A DNA stretch of 64,000 nt from Petunia secreta (GCA_029990175.1 JARKIP010000023.1:21533501-21597500); one strand, 5' to 3'. Positions 44,054-56,339 are shown, numbered from the stretch's first letter. Notes: generated by a model not told the origin, from the letters alone. Numbers and translations: made by a program.

Positions 44054-44175
44054 GATGATCAGATTGGAAAGAAGATTAAAATAAAGAAACACGTTTGAAG
44101 ACTAAAAGCTTTGTTTCTATTTCTTCTACTGTTTGCGGGTGTTGTTAAAGTGGCAAAGAGGAGAACCTGATGAAG

Positions 44176-44183
44176 TATTTATA
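44176..44183 (-). promoter_or_regulatory. TATA box of the antisense gene
   Basis: Minus strand TCCCTATAAATACTTC, about 125 bp upstream of the inferred ATG at 44053 and separate from the LTR promoter. Confidence 0.65.
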
Positions 44184-44410
44184 GGGAGTGTGCACGTGCA
44201 AGTGGCAAAGGCAATGATGACTGTAACGTTGGAAGACGAGAGAAAAACGACGTGGTCGTTCGATGCCCAATGAGCGGATTCCACGTGTCATTGAATAGTA
44301 ATTTGAAAGGACGCGCACCGTTGACAATATTTGAAACGCTTGGGTAAGATCGAGCCACGTCGCTTTCCCGCGGAATTTAACTCCACTCCTCGGTAACTTC
44401 GGTAATTAAC

Positions 44411-44430
44411 CGAGGAGTGGGGGGACTATC
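44411..44430 (+). other. Polypurine tract of the Tat element
   Basis: CGAGGAGTGGGGGGACTATC immediately before the 3' LTR, the expected primer for plus-strand synthesis. Confidence 0.75.
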
Positions 44431-44984
44431 TGTATTGGGTAAATATCGGCTCGCTATGAGTCGCCTCGGCAAGACGATCTGATAACGGCCGAGTACGAGA
44501 TGACAAGCCAATAACCGAAGCAACTGAGTTGATTACTGAAGTTAGACACCGAGGTCGTCGCCGAAAGCGAGCCGTAAACTGAGTTTCGGCGGCATTTACC
44601 TCGGTTGAGCAGCAAGACCTTACCACCGAGGTCATGTACATGAACCTCGGTGAAGCGCCTCGAGTCAAAAAGGCTTTGCAGCCCACTACTTCAGCCCACT
44701 ATCTCCATTACTGAGCGTCCAGAACGTGGGTTTAAGCACTACCAGATATGGGAAACGTGGGCTAGGATCCTGTATCTATAAATAGAACTTCATTGTACAT
44801 TGTAGGCATTCAGAATACATACATAAACTCTGTCAAATTTTGTACTCATTACGATATATTGAAATTCAGTTATTTCTCCATATTTTACGCTTATTCTTAG
44901 CATTTTCTTGACTTTGATACGAAGATTTGCTTGTATTCTAACCCAAATTTGATTTGTGATCCTAAACCGATTTAGGCCCATACA
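44431..44984 (+). repeat. Tat element 3' LTR
   Basis: 554 bp, TGTATTGGG...CCCATACA, with a TATA box at 44777-44784. Confidence 0.93.
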
Positions 44985-44989
44985 TGAAA

Positions 44990-45664
44990 TGAATAGGAAA
45001 TGCCAACACAGTTCTTCAAACTTAAACGTGGCTATTTGTCGATTAAATTTCACTTATTTAGCAATTCTACTATAAATGACGATCAGCTTAAGTTTTATAG
45101 CATAAACAAATCTTTCAAGCAAAGGCAGGTCGAGACATGAACTTAGTCTAAAATCAATTCCTAAGAACAAGCAACTGCCTCCACTTTCCTAATTCAACAA
45201 ATAGAAGAACAAGAGTCCAAGATCACTAATCTAGTGTTTTTTTTTCTTCCCATTTACACCATTTGACAAAAGCACAATTACTGTTTTCATATCAAATGAA
45301 CTTTTAGGAGATATAAGTAGCCCATGAAAATATGTCTTTCCTAATCTGTCCAAATTTGAGTGGATTAATAATCCGTCCATTAATTAATTTAACCCATTGT
45401 AACCTGATCAATTCAATTCGTGTAAAAATTGAGTTGATTTGGGCCATGTATGTAGCTCATATTGTCATATTGATCAATGAGAAATCTTGTCAAATTATTT
45501 ATCAAAATATCATTTTTATTTAATATGTTATTTGTAACCGCAAATAAAGAAAAAATGATTTTAATTAGTATTTTTGTTTATTAATCAAATTTCAAGAAAA
45601 GAAACAAGAAATTTAAAACTTGGATTCGGCCATGACATCTTATTTAGTCCATCTTTACCCAATC
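44990..45664. other. Spacer, nothing recognised
   Basis: AT-rich. Short open frames only, without family resemblance. Confidence 0.5.
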
Positions 45665-47350
45665 AATATTGGGAGAATTACAGATTTGAGCACAAATGTA
45701 TCCGGTTTTGAAAACATAAGCAGTTTTTGGTCTTGAAGACATAAACACTTTTACGTTAAATGAAGCTGAAAGTACATAAATATCCTTACTAATAGAGAAC
45801 TTTTCGTAATTATAAAAATGCCACCGCATCTTTTTAAATCCTAAATTACAAAAAACGCTACTACCAACAGAAAATAATGACAACCCAATTGTGTTTCATG
45901 TCCATTTTATGAATAAAAAAATGCCAAATCATCATCGGTTTCCTCATATAAAAAAAATTAAAGCAAAACATAACATAAGACCAATCCGGCATCATGTTCA
46001 TTTTGTAATAAATGATACCAGATCGACCTTACTTTATTGATTCACAAAAGATACCTTCAAGTGCTTATATTTTAGAAATAATGATAATTCGGCTATGTTT
46101 ATGCATATATTGAACTAAAAATTGCATTTGTTTGGCAAACAATTGAGTCCAAATCGTTTTCACTTCGTTCATCCACAAAAATGCATATGAAAATATAAAA
46201 ATTAAATGAAAAATATAATTGCCCAAATCTGTCATCATTTACTCATAACCTGAGCGAAATATTAAGTACACTTTGCAAATAAATGAGTTTAAATCGTCTT
46301 CACTTCATTCATCCATAAAAATATATATGAAAATATAAAATGAAGACAATTCGACTGTATTTATTCATAACTAAGCAAAAAATACGGTCTATTTTACAAA
46401 TAAATGACACTAAATCGGCATCACTTTCCTCATATAAAAAAATTTAAAGCAAAACATAACTAAGGGTAATCCGACATCATTTATTCATAGTGTGAGCCGA
46501 ATACTATGTATACTTTGCAAACAAATGACAACCAACTTGTCATTACTGTTCATAATATAACATATTATAAAAAATAGAAATTATAGCAAAATTACATAAG
46601 AAATAAATAAATGAAAAACAAAATTTGAGGCAAGCCGTGTAAATCAAGTCCGGTGAGTCTTCTTCTCCATAAATTGATACCGGAGCAAACAAACAAAATA
46701 AATGTAGCGTGCTTCGTGATACAAAAGGGAAGCTCGTCATTGAGAATTGAATCCAATGGGAACGTGGGATCAATAGATTCCCGAATAGCATCAGCTACTT
46801 TATCATTTAACCTTTGAAATTGAATTTGTTAAGTGCGTCCATGAGGCAGAGAGTTTATATTCTTGTGAACCTGTTACTGTATTCCTTTATATTCTTTTGG
46901 CCACTATAAAGATCAAACCCAGTTTATAGTATACGTCATTCATGAAGTGTACATCTTATATATTGATTTTCTTGAGGTTAGCAGAGAGGTTTTGGCATTT
47001 TGAACTTTTTCAAAATCAGATCTACACTAATTTAGTATGATTTTTGAAAAATCAATTATAGAAACGGAAAGAGAAGGCCAAGATGAATCTGAAGATGTAA
47101 TTTTTCGAACATTCCGCATCGGGCAGTGATGGCCCGACGACGGTCAACGACAGTAAACTAGTAAGAAGGAGAAGAAGTGGGAGATGAGTTTTATAGAGAG
47201 AGAATGTGAGAATGTCAAATAATTGTAGATAAGTGTTTAAAAGGTAGAAGTCGAAATATTTTTAAATGTAATCAAAAGTGTTTATGCTATAAAGACCACA
47301 AAAAATAGCTCACCAAATAAAGACTAGGCACTAACGTGCTCATTCCACAT
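45665..47350. mobile_element. Non-autonomous TIR element C
   Basis: Imperfect inverted ends. Around 45719-45761 the plus strand has TTTTTGGTCTTGAAGACATAA and ACACTTTTACGTTAAATG. Around 47264-47309 the reverse complement has TTTTTTGTGGTCTTTATAGC and ACACTTTTGATTACATTT. A GAGCAC/GTGCTC pair lies further out on both sides. No protein gene. The boundaries are good to about 15 bp, and no TSD was established. Confidence 0.55.
45880..46560. repeat. Tandem repeat of about 140 bp in element C
   Basis: Blocks such as AAATCGTTTTCACTTCGTTC (about 46150) recur near 46292, and TTCCTCATATAAAAAAA with AAAGCAAAACATAAC recurs at about 45940 and 46430. Four to five diverged units. Confidence 0.7.
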
Positions 47351-47356
47351 AAAAAG

Positions 47357-49055
47357 GGGAGTTTTTGTTTACACTTATATACAATTTAGAGGCCTTAATT
47401 ACAAAAAAATAGCAATATTATTGATATTACAAAAACATAGCATTATTTTTTATATACAAGTTGCTACAAACAACTAGAAAAGGGTAAAACCTAGCCTCCA
47501 CCTCACATCCCTCTCCCCGAACGCCTCCTTTCCCGCCTATTAACCTCACTGCCGCCGCTAGGCTGCCGCCACCGCCGTCTAGGTCTATAAAAATAGTGTA
47601 GATACAGTTAGAAACAGTTAGATGTAGTGTTGAAATAGTGCAAATACAGTCTGAAACAGTGCAAATATAGTTAGATACAATGCAGAAACAGTGCAGGAAA
47701 AAATGCAATAAATACAGAAGCAGTGCAGAAACAGTGTAGAAACAGTGCAGAAACACTACAGAAATACCGAAAAAATGCTGAAACGGTCCAGAAACAGTTG
47801 AGAAACGATGCAAAAACTTAGAGACAATGTAAAATAGTTAGATACAATGCATAAATAGTTAGAAGTTGTGTAGAAACACAGAAATAGTCCAGAAACTCCG
47901 AAAAAATGCAAAAACGGTCCAGAAACAGTGCAGAAACTTAGAAGTAGTGCGGAAACAGTTAGATACAGTGCAGAAACAAAGCAGAAATACAGAAATAGTG
48001 CAGAAATGCAGAAACAGTGCAGAAAAGCTGGAAAAGTACAGAAACGTTGCAGAAATAGTTAGATACAGTGCAGAAACACAGAAACAACACAAAAACACAG
48101 AACTAGTGCAGAAACGCCAAAAAAATGCAAAAATAGTCCAAAAACAGTGCATAAACTTAGAGAAAGTGCAGAATCTGTCCAGAAATAGTTAGACACAGTG
48201 CAGAAACAGTGTAGATACAGCGTGATACGCCGAGATACAATAGAATAAAAAAGATGAAAACGACAACAGAGTTGACTGGAAAAATACATTTATGATATAT
48301 ACAATTGCAGATCTGAGCAGAAACACCATAAAAATCAAAATATCTAATAAAATTAATAGTGTTGAACATTAAAAATGCCTGAGACAAAATAACACCGTAG
48401 TCAAATATGAGATCTACTTTAAAACAACAAATCAAATACAATAATATATAAACAACAACTACATCTATAAAAAAATTATCAAAAAAGATGATGACAGTAC
48501 CATTAGCTTCCTTAAACTCAGATCTGCTCTTTCGTTAGATGCTCTATCATATGTAGTTTTTTTGGTATTGATTTAGTTTTAAAGAACCAGAAGGAATTGG
48601 GAGAAAAAATAAAAAGCTGGCACTACTTTGATTTCGGGGGTAGCAGGAAAATGAAAGGAAAATATACATTGATTGAACTTTGATTTTCCTTTGTATTACT
48701 CCTACTAAGATATTTGTGAAGTAACAAAACACATTTATTAGGCAAGGGTTTTAAAGAAGGGGAAAACGAGTACATATTTTTTGATGGGGGAAGGGGGAGG
48801 GGACGCTGAAGCGACGGAGGACGGCGGAGGGGACACCGGAGATGCAGAGGGGAGGGCGGTGGCCGGAAAAACAGTGGGGGTGGGGGGAGGGAAGAGAAAT
48901 AAAAAGAGAAAGAGAGAAGAGAGAAAGATATTAGGGTTTGCTATTTTTTCGCTATATTTGCAATTAAGCATCTATTTTCTCTTAAATGAGTAATTTTATT
49001 AAAATGACTATTTTTGGTAAATAACTTATTAAAATTATAATTTTGCATAAAAATC
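47357..49055. mobile_element. Non-autonomous Mutator-like element A2
   Basis: About 1.7 kb, homologous in layout to A1: an outer TTACACTTATATACAA and CTTAATTACAAAAAAATAG end, a C-rich stretch, a GAAACAG tandem array, an A-rich AGAGAAAG block, and an inverted right end. Candidate 9-bp TSD CATAAAAAG/TTTAAAAAG, 7 of 9 matching. It almost abuts element C. Confidence 0.65.
47590..48235 (+). repeat. GAAACAGTGCA tandem array of element A2
   Basis: Dozens of GAAACAGT, GAAATAGT and GATACAGT units, same strand and unit as 29341-29765. The seemingly long frames in it are products of the repeat. Confidence 0.9.
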
Positions 49056-49404
49056 TTTAAAAAGAATGATCAATATATGCTCTAGAAGGTAAAATTAATA
49101 CCAGGCAGCCACTTTGATATTATGTTAGTTGAGTTTCAGCCATGTTTGAAAACTATTTTAACAATAGCCAATGTTTTTGTTAAAATAAGTGTATGGACAT
49201 TTACTCCCTTCACTCTTTCAATATCCAAGTTTACGCTTTATCAACATCTTCAGTACTACGTCTTCCGTCCAAAGAATAGCCACCATTAGAGGGCAACTTT
49301 CTCAAAGCTTTTCAACAACACTTAGAAGAAAAAAAACACCATTTATTTGAGAAGATAAAGCTTCAATATTAGGTGTGTATATCAAATTGAAGATTAAATT
49401 CGGG
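49056..49404. other. Spacer with a weak B-family end
   Basis: AAGGTAAAATTAATACCAGGCAGCCACTTT at 49087-49116 resembles the B1 left end, so a B-like element also follows A2. Nothing else recognised. Confidence 0.4.
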
Positions 49405-49409
49405 ATTTT

Positions 49410-51251
49410 TGAAACGACCTCGGTCAGTCGTTACGAAAGTTAGGGCTCCGATTGGCATCCCGATAATTTTAAAAATTTTATAATGTCCATTAGGACCTGT
49501 CTGTAAAATTTGAGCTAAATTAGACCTCGTTTGGTACGTATCGGAAGAAGATTTCAGTTTTTATTGTCAATAAATATTAAAAAGAGATTTTCGAGCTCGG
49601 TTTTGCCGAATGAGCTCCGATTCGAAATCCGAAAGCGCCTTTAGGTTCGTATGATTATTTGTGACTTTAGTGATCTTTCGAAAGTGAATTTCGAGGTTGT
49701 TCGGCTAGTTTCCGCTAAAATGCCGAAAGTTAAATAATTTGATTTTTTTCCATTTAAATTTGCATCTTGAGTTTCGGGAACCCGATTTGAGATCCGCCTT
49801 AGCGAGTATGCTACATATATTTTGTATAACTTGTTTGCAAAAGTAGAAATTATTTCGAATATCATAAAGTACCGTTTCAATTTTCGTTAAGAAAAGAAAA
49901 TAAAATTAAAAAAAAAAAAGACAAAAGAAAGAAAATGAGAAGTTTGGCGGTTGCTGCCATATATATCCTTAATATATAGTTAAGGAACAAAAAGGAAAAG
50001 AGAGCAGAAACAAATGATCAGAAACGAGAATAACGAAGTGAAAGAGAAAAATGCCAGAAAATGAGAAAAGAGCCGGAGAAAAGTAGAGTTTTTACCCTGA
50101 AACATTCAGTGGGATCGTTTGGCAATGAATCCATAGGAAAAAGCGGTTATTGAGTGGTGGTGCTAACTTTGTAACAAGCTAAGTGTTTATATCCATTTCT
50201 TTGGAGGCACCTGGCCTCGTGGATCTTCTACCACGTGTTCCTTACGTGTGTAGCTGCCGATAGGTGTACTCATTACGCCTTAGCTTTGGATTTACATTGT
50301 ATATTATATGTTATGTACTATTGTTGGTATTGCATTGAGGATCTGAGCATTGTACTCTGGCTGTGAGTTGGCATCCACTTCCCGGCTGTCGATGAGAGTC
50401 CAGCACCGGTGAAGGGTAATTATTGCATCATATGCATTACATTTTATATCATATCGGGTGCAGGAGTATTCCGCCCCAGGAGCAGGAGGATTCCGCTCCA
50501 TTGCATTACATTGGGTGCAAGAGGATTCCGCCCCAGGAGCAGGAGGATTCCGCTCCATTGCATTATATTGAGGGTAGGAGGATTCCACCCTAGGAGCAGG
50601 AGGATTCCGCTTCATTGTATCATATTGAGGGTAGGAGGATTCCGCCCTAGGAGCATGAGGATTCCACTCCATTATATCATACTTAGGGTAGGAGGATTCC
50701 GCCCTAGGAGCAGGAGGATTCCGCTCTATTGCACATATTGAGGGGTAGGAGGATTCCGCCCCAGGAGCAGGAGGATTCCGCTCGATTGCATCATATTGAG
50801 GGTAGGAGGATTCCGCCCTGGAGTAGGAGGATTCCGCTCCATTCATTTGACACATGTGATCCTTTACATCAGATTTCATTTCATTTTATTTCATCTCATT
50901 TCATTTCATTTCATTTCATACCATTGTGTAAACTTGTGGTACATAACTACTGTTCCGCTTATACGTGCATTGCTTTGTTGATATGTTTCTGGCTCGTATT
51001 CCTGGCTGAGTATATGGCTTCATACGTGTTTCTGATTATTATCTGGCTCCGCCTTTTTTTAATTTAAATAAGAGGAATTTGGTTTATCTGTTTCTTCTCC
51101 CTGGCTAGCTATCATATTCTTTGAGGTGGCTAGTCTGCCCCACTTATTGAGTCATTTTGACTCACCCTTGTTTGTTGTTTATTTCTTGTCTCTCTATTTC
51201 GTTTCGGCAGGTTCGCTCCAGGATTGAGTTCGCTACGTTGTGAAAGAGCGA
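49410..51251 (+). repeat. Del-like 5' LTR, last 330 bp missing
   Basis: Matches 53455-55282. Identity ends abruptly after GTGAAAGAGCGA. Confidence 0.9.
50455..50850 (+). repeat. GGAGGATTCCGC minisatellite in the 5' LTR
   Basis: About 7 units of roughly 55-62 bp, each with two GGAGGATTCCGC blocks. The partner array at 54504-54866 has one block fewer. Confidence 0.9.
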
Positions 51252-52106
51252 GTGTCGGTATTGTCTGCTGGGCATCTTGTCGTACCACCTTCTATTATTA
51301 TATCAAATCAGTTTACCTTTCTTCTCGGAATTTCATGTTAGTTGGATTATGGGATTCTAGTTCATCACCATAAGGGAGTGTCATGGTTTCTTCCGGTGTA
51401 ACGTGATAAGTAATATTTAATCTACCTGTCTCTTCTTAGTTCGAAACGCTAGTAAATTCATGTTATCCCATGAGCTTATCTGGGTTATAAAAGGATTTTC
51501 TGGTAAATTGTTAAAGTTTCCTTCTTATTGGGAGGTTAAATTGGCATGGATGTTGTTCCATAAGAGCTTATTTAATATCTGTTTCTTCAATTGCGATTCT
51601 TGGGCTACTTTGACTCGTAAGTAGTCTAGTTTTGGTAGCCAAGCAAATAAGAAGAAGAGCTTCCTGAAGCTCTAATTATTTTTATTCTCGGTCCATTTCC
51701 ATTTCTTCTTCGTCCGGTACTAGTGAGCTCAGGCGGTTGGTAGCCGCTTGTGATGTTCCCTATGTTGAGCCAAAGTGCGTGTCAAGGTAACCGTGTAAGT
51801 GCATTGTTGTGTTTTTCAAGGCTAGTAAGGGTAATGAGAGGCGTAATTTGACCTTTGATTTGATCCATCAGGTGGTGCTTATAGAAAATGTATGGAGTTG
51901 TGACTCGAGAGTTGCAGCTGTTTGGCAACTCAAAAGGGTAGTTGGTAGCTTAGGTCTGCCTATGTTAAGCTTTTAGCTAAATCTTCTTTAGTCCAGCAAA
52001 CTGTCCGGGGATGGGTATTCCTATTCAAATAGCTGCATGAGTTTGTGCTTTAAGTGGAAGAGTCTTCGTCCAAATACTGAATGGTAATACTAAATCTCTA
52101 AGGCAT

Positions 52107-52160
52107 TGATACCACTTTTGTCACGACCCAACCTAGGGCCATGACAGAAATCTACAATGA
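52107..52160 (-). repeat. LTR end plus primer-binding site of another gypsy element
   Basis: Minus strand GCCCTAGGTTGGGTCGTGACA, then AAAGTGGTATCAATGCC: an LTR terminus followed by an initiator tRNA-Met-type site. Only the tip of the LTR is kept. Confidence 0.65.
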
Positions 52161-52182
52161 GTGTCGATCATTGCTAAACCTA

Positions 52183-52662
52183 CTAATAATCTATTAATGA
52201 TAGAGATAAACTAGCAACCTCATCATATATATACGTACCTATCTGCTGAAAGCATGAAGTCTGGAAAGATGACACGACTTTAACTTGCTGCCAATTGGAA
52301 CACTGAGCCACAAATTCTGCTATGTCACACTTCATTCCGTCCCACCAATAAATCTGCTTAAGATCATGGTACATCTTAGTCGAACCTGGATGAACAGTGT
52401 ATTTGAAATAATGTGCCTCTATCATAATCTGTCCACGTAGATCTGCAACATCAGGAACATAAAGTCCATCTTTATACCTGAGAACACCGTTAGTAGTAAC
52501 CGTGTATGGTGACTCCGATTTTCTTCTGGCTATCTGTCTGTATTCAACTAGAACTGGATCCTCATACTGACGCTGTTTTACTTCATGAAAATTTAGAGTT
52601 AAAGGTATAGTGCAGCTTGTCGTCCATCCATTATTGGTATGTATATCTCTTTCACACCTCAA
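52183..52662 (-). pseudogene. Gypsy RNase H-integrase linker and zinc-finger fragment
   Basis: Minus strand encodes QRQYEDPVLVEYRQ, GVLRYKDGLYVPD, IMIEAHYFKYTVHPGSTKMY, YWWDGMKCDIAEFVAQCSNW. This is the integrase HHCC region of chromovirus-type gypsy elements. The second Cys of the CxxC pair has become Trp (QCSNWQQ), and no catalytic core follows. Confidence 0.8.
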
Positions 52663-53454
52663 CTCTTTAAGAAGTTACTTTAGTGTTATAAATGCACATG
52701 TAATCAACTTTGTTGCTGGTATTCTGCCTCAGCTCATGGTCCAAGTACATGTCTATTTTATTTTCACTTTTTCAAGTGAATATATTTCCAATTCAAAGAC
52801 AATACCCTTAAGTAGATGTTAAGTCTGAAGATCATTCCTGGTATGTATCATACAATCCAGTAGTATTTGCATGATCCTTATCCTCATATGATAGACTTTG
52901 TTCAGATGAACCTTTGACATACATTAGGATATGAGTAACTACATTCCCACAAGGAGCTTGTGGAACAACACTAACATCAACTGAGATGTTGCATAGTGCA
53001 TTCGTAAAATTAATATAGCTTGCATCAAATATTCTATAGTGTGTAGTGACAAGGTACTTCAAAAGCTCCCCTTATTGTATCAAGCGTGAGCTTATTCTTA
53101 ATTTCATCGACCCGTTCTATATCGAAAGGTATATCAAAGAGGTGATTATCGGCTGAATCATGTTAACCTATTCAAAGTTTCGTGTATCTTTGTTTCAAAA
53201 ATGTAGAACTCTCCTCTCGTGATCTAGGAAGGATCAGCTTAGTCAGAATAAGTTGGGCAACGATGTTATGATATTATCCAGATATGTTTTATCCCAAGAG
53301 TTCGATATGCGTGTTATAATTCTGATCTTGTAATAAGAAGATAATGCCCGTGGAATAGTTTATGAAGGTCATGCAAGTTCTTTTGTTATCTGTGTGTATG
53401 TTGCTTTAGATGGAAGCTAGTTCGAGGACGAACGAGAATATAAGTGGAGGAGAA

Positions 53455-55614
53455 TGAAACGAACTCGGTCAGTCGTTTCGAAAGTTAGGGTTCCGATTGG
53501 CGTCTCGATAATTCTAATAACTTCTTAATGTCCATTAGGACCTGTCTGTTAAATTTGAGCTAAATTAGACCTCGTTTGGTACATATCGGAAGAAGGTTTC
53601 AGTTTTTATTGTCAATAAATATTAAAAAGAGATTTTCGAGCTCGGTTTTGACGAATGAGCTCCGATTTGAAATCCGAAAGTGCCTTTAGGTTCGTATGAT
53701 TATTTGTGACTTTTGTGATCTTTCGAAAGTAAATTTCGAGGTTGTTCGGCTAGTTTCCGCTAAAATACCGAAAGTTAAATAATTTGACTTTTTTTCATTT
53801 AAATTCGCATCTTGAGTTTCGGGAACCCGATTTGAGATCCGCCTTAGCGAGTATGCTACATATATTTTGTATAACTTGTATGCAAAAGTTGAAATTATTT
53901 CGAATATCATAAAGTATCGTTTTAATTTTCGTTAAGAAAAGAAAATAAAATTAAAAAAAAAAAGAAAAGACAAAAGAAAGAAAATGAGAAGTTTGGCGGT
54001 TGCTGCCATATATATCCTTAATATACAGTTAAGGAACAAAAAGGAAAAAAGAGCAGAAACAAATGATCAGAAACGAGAATAACGAAGTGAGAGAGAAAAA
54101 TGCCAGAAAATGAGAAAAGAGCCGGAGAAAAGTAGAGTTTTTACCCTGAAACATTCAGTGGGACCATTTGGCAATGAATCCATAGGACAAAGCGGTTATT
54201 GAGTGGTGGTGCTAACTTTATAACGAGCTAAGTGTTTATATCCATTTCTTTGGAGGCACATGGCCTCGTGGATCTTCTACCACGTGTTCCTTACGTGTGT
54301 AGCTGCCGATAGGCGTACTCATTACGCCTTAGCTTTGGATTTACATTGTATATTATATGTTATGTACTATTGTTGGTATTGCATTGAGGATCTGAGCATT
54401 GTACTCTGGCTGTGAGTTGGCATCCACTTCCCGGCTGTCGATGAGAGTCCAGCACCGGTGAAGGGTAATTATTGCATCATATGCATTACATTTTATATCA
54501 TATCGGGTGCAGGAGTATTCCGCCTCAGGAGCAGGAGGATTCCGCTCCATTGCATTACATTGGGTGCAGGAGGATTCCGCCCCACGAGCAGGAGGATTCC
54601 GCTCCATTGCATTATATTGAGGGTAGGAGGATTCCACCCTAGGAGCAGGAGGATTCCGCTCCATTGTATCATATTGAGGGTAGGAGGATTCCGCCCTAGG
54701 AGCAGGAGGATTCCACTCCATTATATCATACTTAGGGTAGGAAGATTCCGCCCTAGGAGCAGGAGGATTCCGCTCTATTGCACATATTGAGGGGTAGGAG
54801 GATTCCGCCCCAGGAGCAGGAGGATTCCGCTCGATTGCATCATATTGAGGGTAGGAGGATTCCGCTCCATTCATTTGACACATGTGATCCTTTACATCAG
54901 ATTTCATTTCATTTCATTTCATCTCGTCTCATTTCATTTCATTTCATACCATTGTGTAGACTTGTGGTACATAACTACGGTTCTGCTTATACGTGCATTG
55001 CTTATTTGTTGATATGTTTCTGGCTCGTATTCCTGGTTGAGTTTATGGCTTCATGCGTGTTTCCGATTATTATCTGGCTCCGCCTTTTTATAATTTAAAT
55101 AAGAGGAATTTGGTTTATCTGTTTCTTCTCCCTGGCTAGCTATCATATTCTTTGAGGTGGCTAGTCTGCCCCACTTATTGAGTCCTTTTGACTCACCCTT
55201 GTTTGTTGTTTATTTCTTGTCTCTCTATTTCGTTTCGGCAGGTTCGCTCCAGGATTGAGTTCACCACGTTGTGAAAGAGCGAAGACGACTTCAGCTGTCA
55301 TGGTGAGCAAGCTTTTATTCCAGATGGACATCAGTTTTGTGTTTATCATTTCAGTTTCATTTTGCTTCCTTCAGGAGGTATCTATCTTCTTTCTTACTCT
55401 TAGATGTCTAGTCTGGATAGCCCTAAACCTAGTATGTTGGATACCCAACTGTAATTTCTTTTGTATAGTATTTCAGTGTTTTTGTTTTAAGTCTTGTCCT
55501 TATTTATGAATTGTTATATTTATTTTCCGAATTTAATTGGTAAGGGTTCGCTCGACGGGTCTAGGAGAGAATGTCGGGTGCCCGCACGACCTAACCGAAT
55601 TTCGGGCCGTGTCA
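53455..55614 (+). repeat. Del-like 3' LTR (complete)
   Basis: 2160 bp, TGAAACGAAC...GGGCCGTGTCA, followed by the ATTTT duplication. It includes the 332-bp end missing from the left copy. Confidence 0.92.
54504..54866 (+). repeat. GGAGGATTCCGC minisatellite in the 3' LTR
   Basis: Same array as 50455-50850, shortened by one block near its end. Confidence 0.9.
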
Positions 55615-55619
55615 ATTTT

Positions 55620-55935
55620 ATATGAATTTTATCTTGTAAAATTGAAAATCCCAATACCTTTTTTCATGGGATTTTCTGATGAAAAATTGAAAATTCATAG
55701 ATTTTACTGTGGGTTTTGATTTGTAAAATTGAAAAACTCAGTACAATATTCAAAATATTCATGGGGTGAGTTTGAACTTAAAAATTGAATCTTAGTTTTT
55801 TATTCTGGATTTGAACTCGAAAAAGTTGAAATCTCAGTATTTTCTTATGGTTTCTGAACTTAAATTTAAAATCTCAGGATTTTTCAAGTTGAATTCTCAT
55901 TATTTTTTTTCTGGGGTTCTACTTGAAAAGTGAAA
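55620..55935. repeat. Degenerate tandem repeat
   Basis: Recurrent TTGAAAATYTCAG, TATTTT and ATGGGGTTTGAACTT-like blocks, about 50-60 bp apart, strongly diverged. Noncoding. Confidence 0.5.
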
Positions 55936-56339
55936 ATTTCAGTTTAAAATAAACTGGATTTTGCTTTTTCCTGCATGTTCACGTGCACAGTCATTGGAAA
56001 AGCTTCCAGCAGCAATTGATATGTTTTCTATTTTGTAAGCATGTTTTTGTTTCATCTTATTAGAGAGTGGCTTTAATTCAATTAATTTTGAATTACGGAT
56101 AATCCCCATTGAATAGTATAAAAAATGGCTACTGATTAAAATCACACAGTAACTTCCGAACTATTAGATAAACTCAATTTATTTGGACCTAAAAATTTGA
56201 TATGAAATTTTGATGACTAGCCATATTTAGACACCCTAAATGAGTTTCATCCACCATTCCACAATTCATTGAGAAATAGCCAATAATGACCCCCGTACGC
56301 TTACAGATTATTAGTCATGCATTTGAATTTACTAACTTA

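Larger units (their letters stand above)
34854..44984 (+). mobile_element. Tat-lineage Ty3/gypsy element with antisense gene
   Basis: LTRs of equal length (554 bp) at 34854-35407 and 44431-44984. A near-TSD (TGAGA at 34849-34853, TGAAA at 44985-44989). PBS at 35410. Broken gag-pol on the plus strand. A spliced gene on the minus strand lies between pol and the 3' LTR. I count roughly 38 differences between the LTRs (about 7 per cent), so it is not young. The second RNase H-like domain after the first is the hallmark of the Tat lineage. Confidence 0.93.
51252..53454. other. Chimeric interior of the Del-like element
   Basis: Contains a minus-strand LTR end with PBS (52107-52160), a minus-strand integrase fragment, unassigned sequence at 51.25-52.1 and 52.67-53.1 kb, and the element's own 3' untranslated end (about 53.2-53.45 kb). 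Pieces of at least two elements in opposite orientations are joined. Confidence 0.55.
49410..55614 (+). mobile_element. Del/Tekay-like gypsy element, internally deleted (TSD ATTTT)
   Basis: Perfect 5-bp TSDs ATTTT at 49405-49409 and 55615-55619. LTR pair 49410-51251 (truncated) and 53455-55614 (complete). The right LTR is preceded by the purine tract TAAGTGGAGGAGAA and by a GTTCGAGGACGAAC segment typical of this group. Almost all of the coding interior is gone. Confidence 0.9.

Noticed and set aside
47427..48192. Long Cys/Phe-rich and Lys/Gln-rich frames
   Set aside because: They are products of the GAAACAG tandem array, open on both strands, with no domain.
48738..48993. Gly/Glu-rich and Pro/Ser-rich frames at the right of element A2
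   Set aside because: Low-complexity purine-rich stretch of a non-autonomous element, open on both strands.
50304..50879. Long minus-strand frame rich in NPPAPGAESSYPQYD repeats (also at 54353-54907)
   Set aside because: It is the translation of the LTR minisatellite; the other strand is equally open, and there is no start context or known domain.
52832..53062. 76-residue minus-strand frame in the Del-like interior
   Set aside because: No recognisable family and no promoter; it could be a decayed pol fragment, but I cannot support it.
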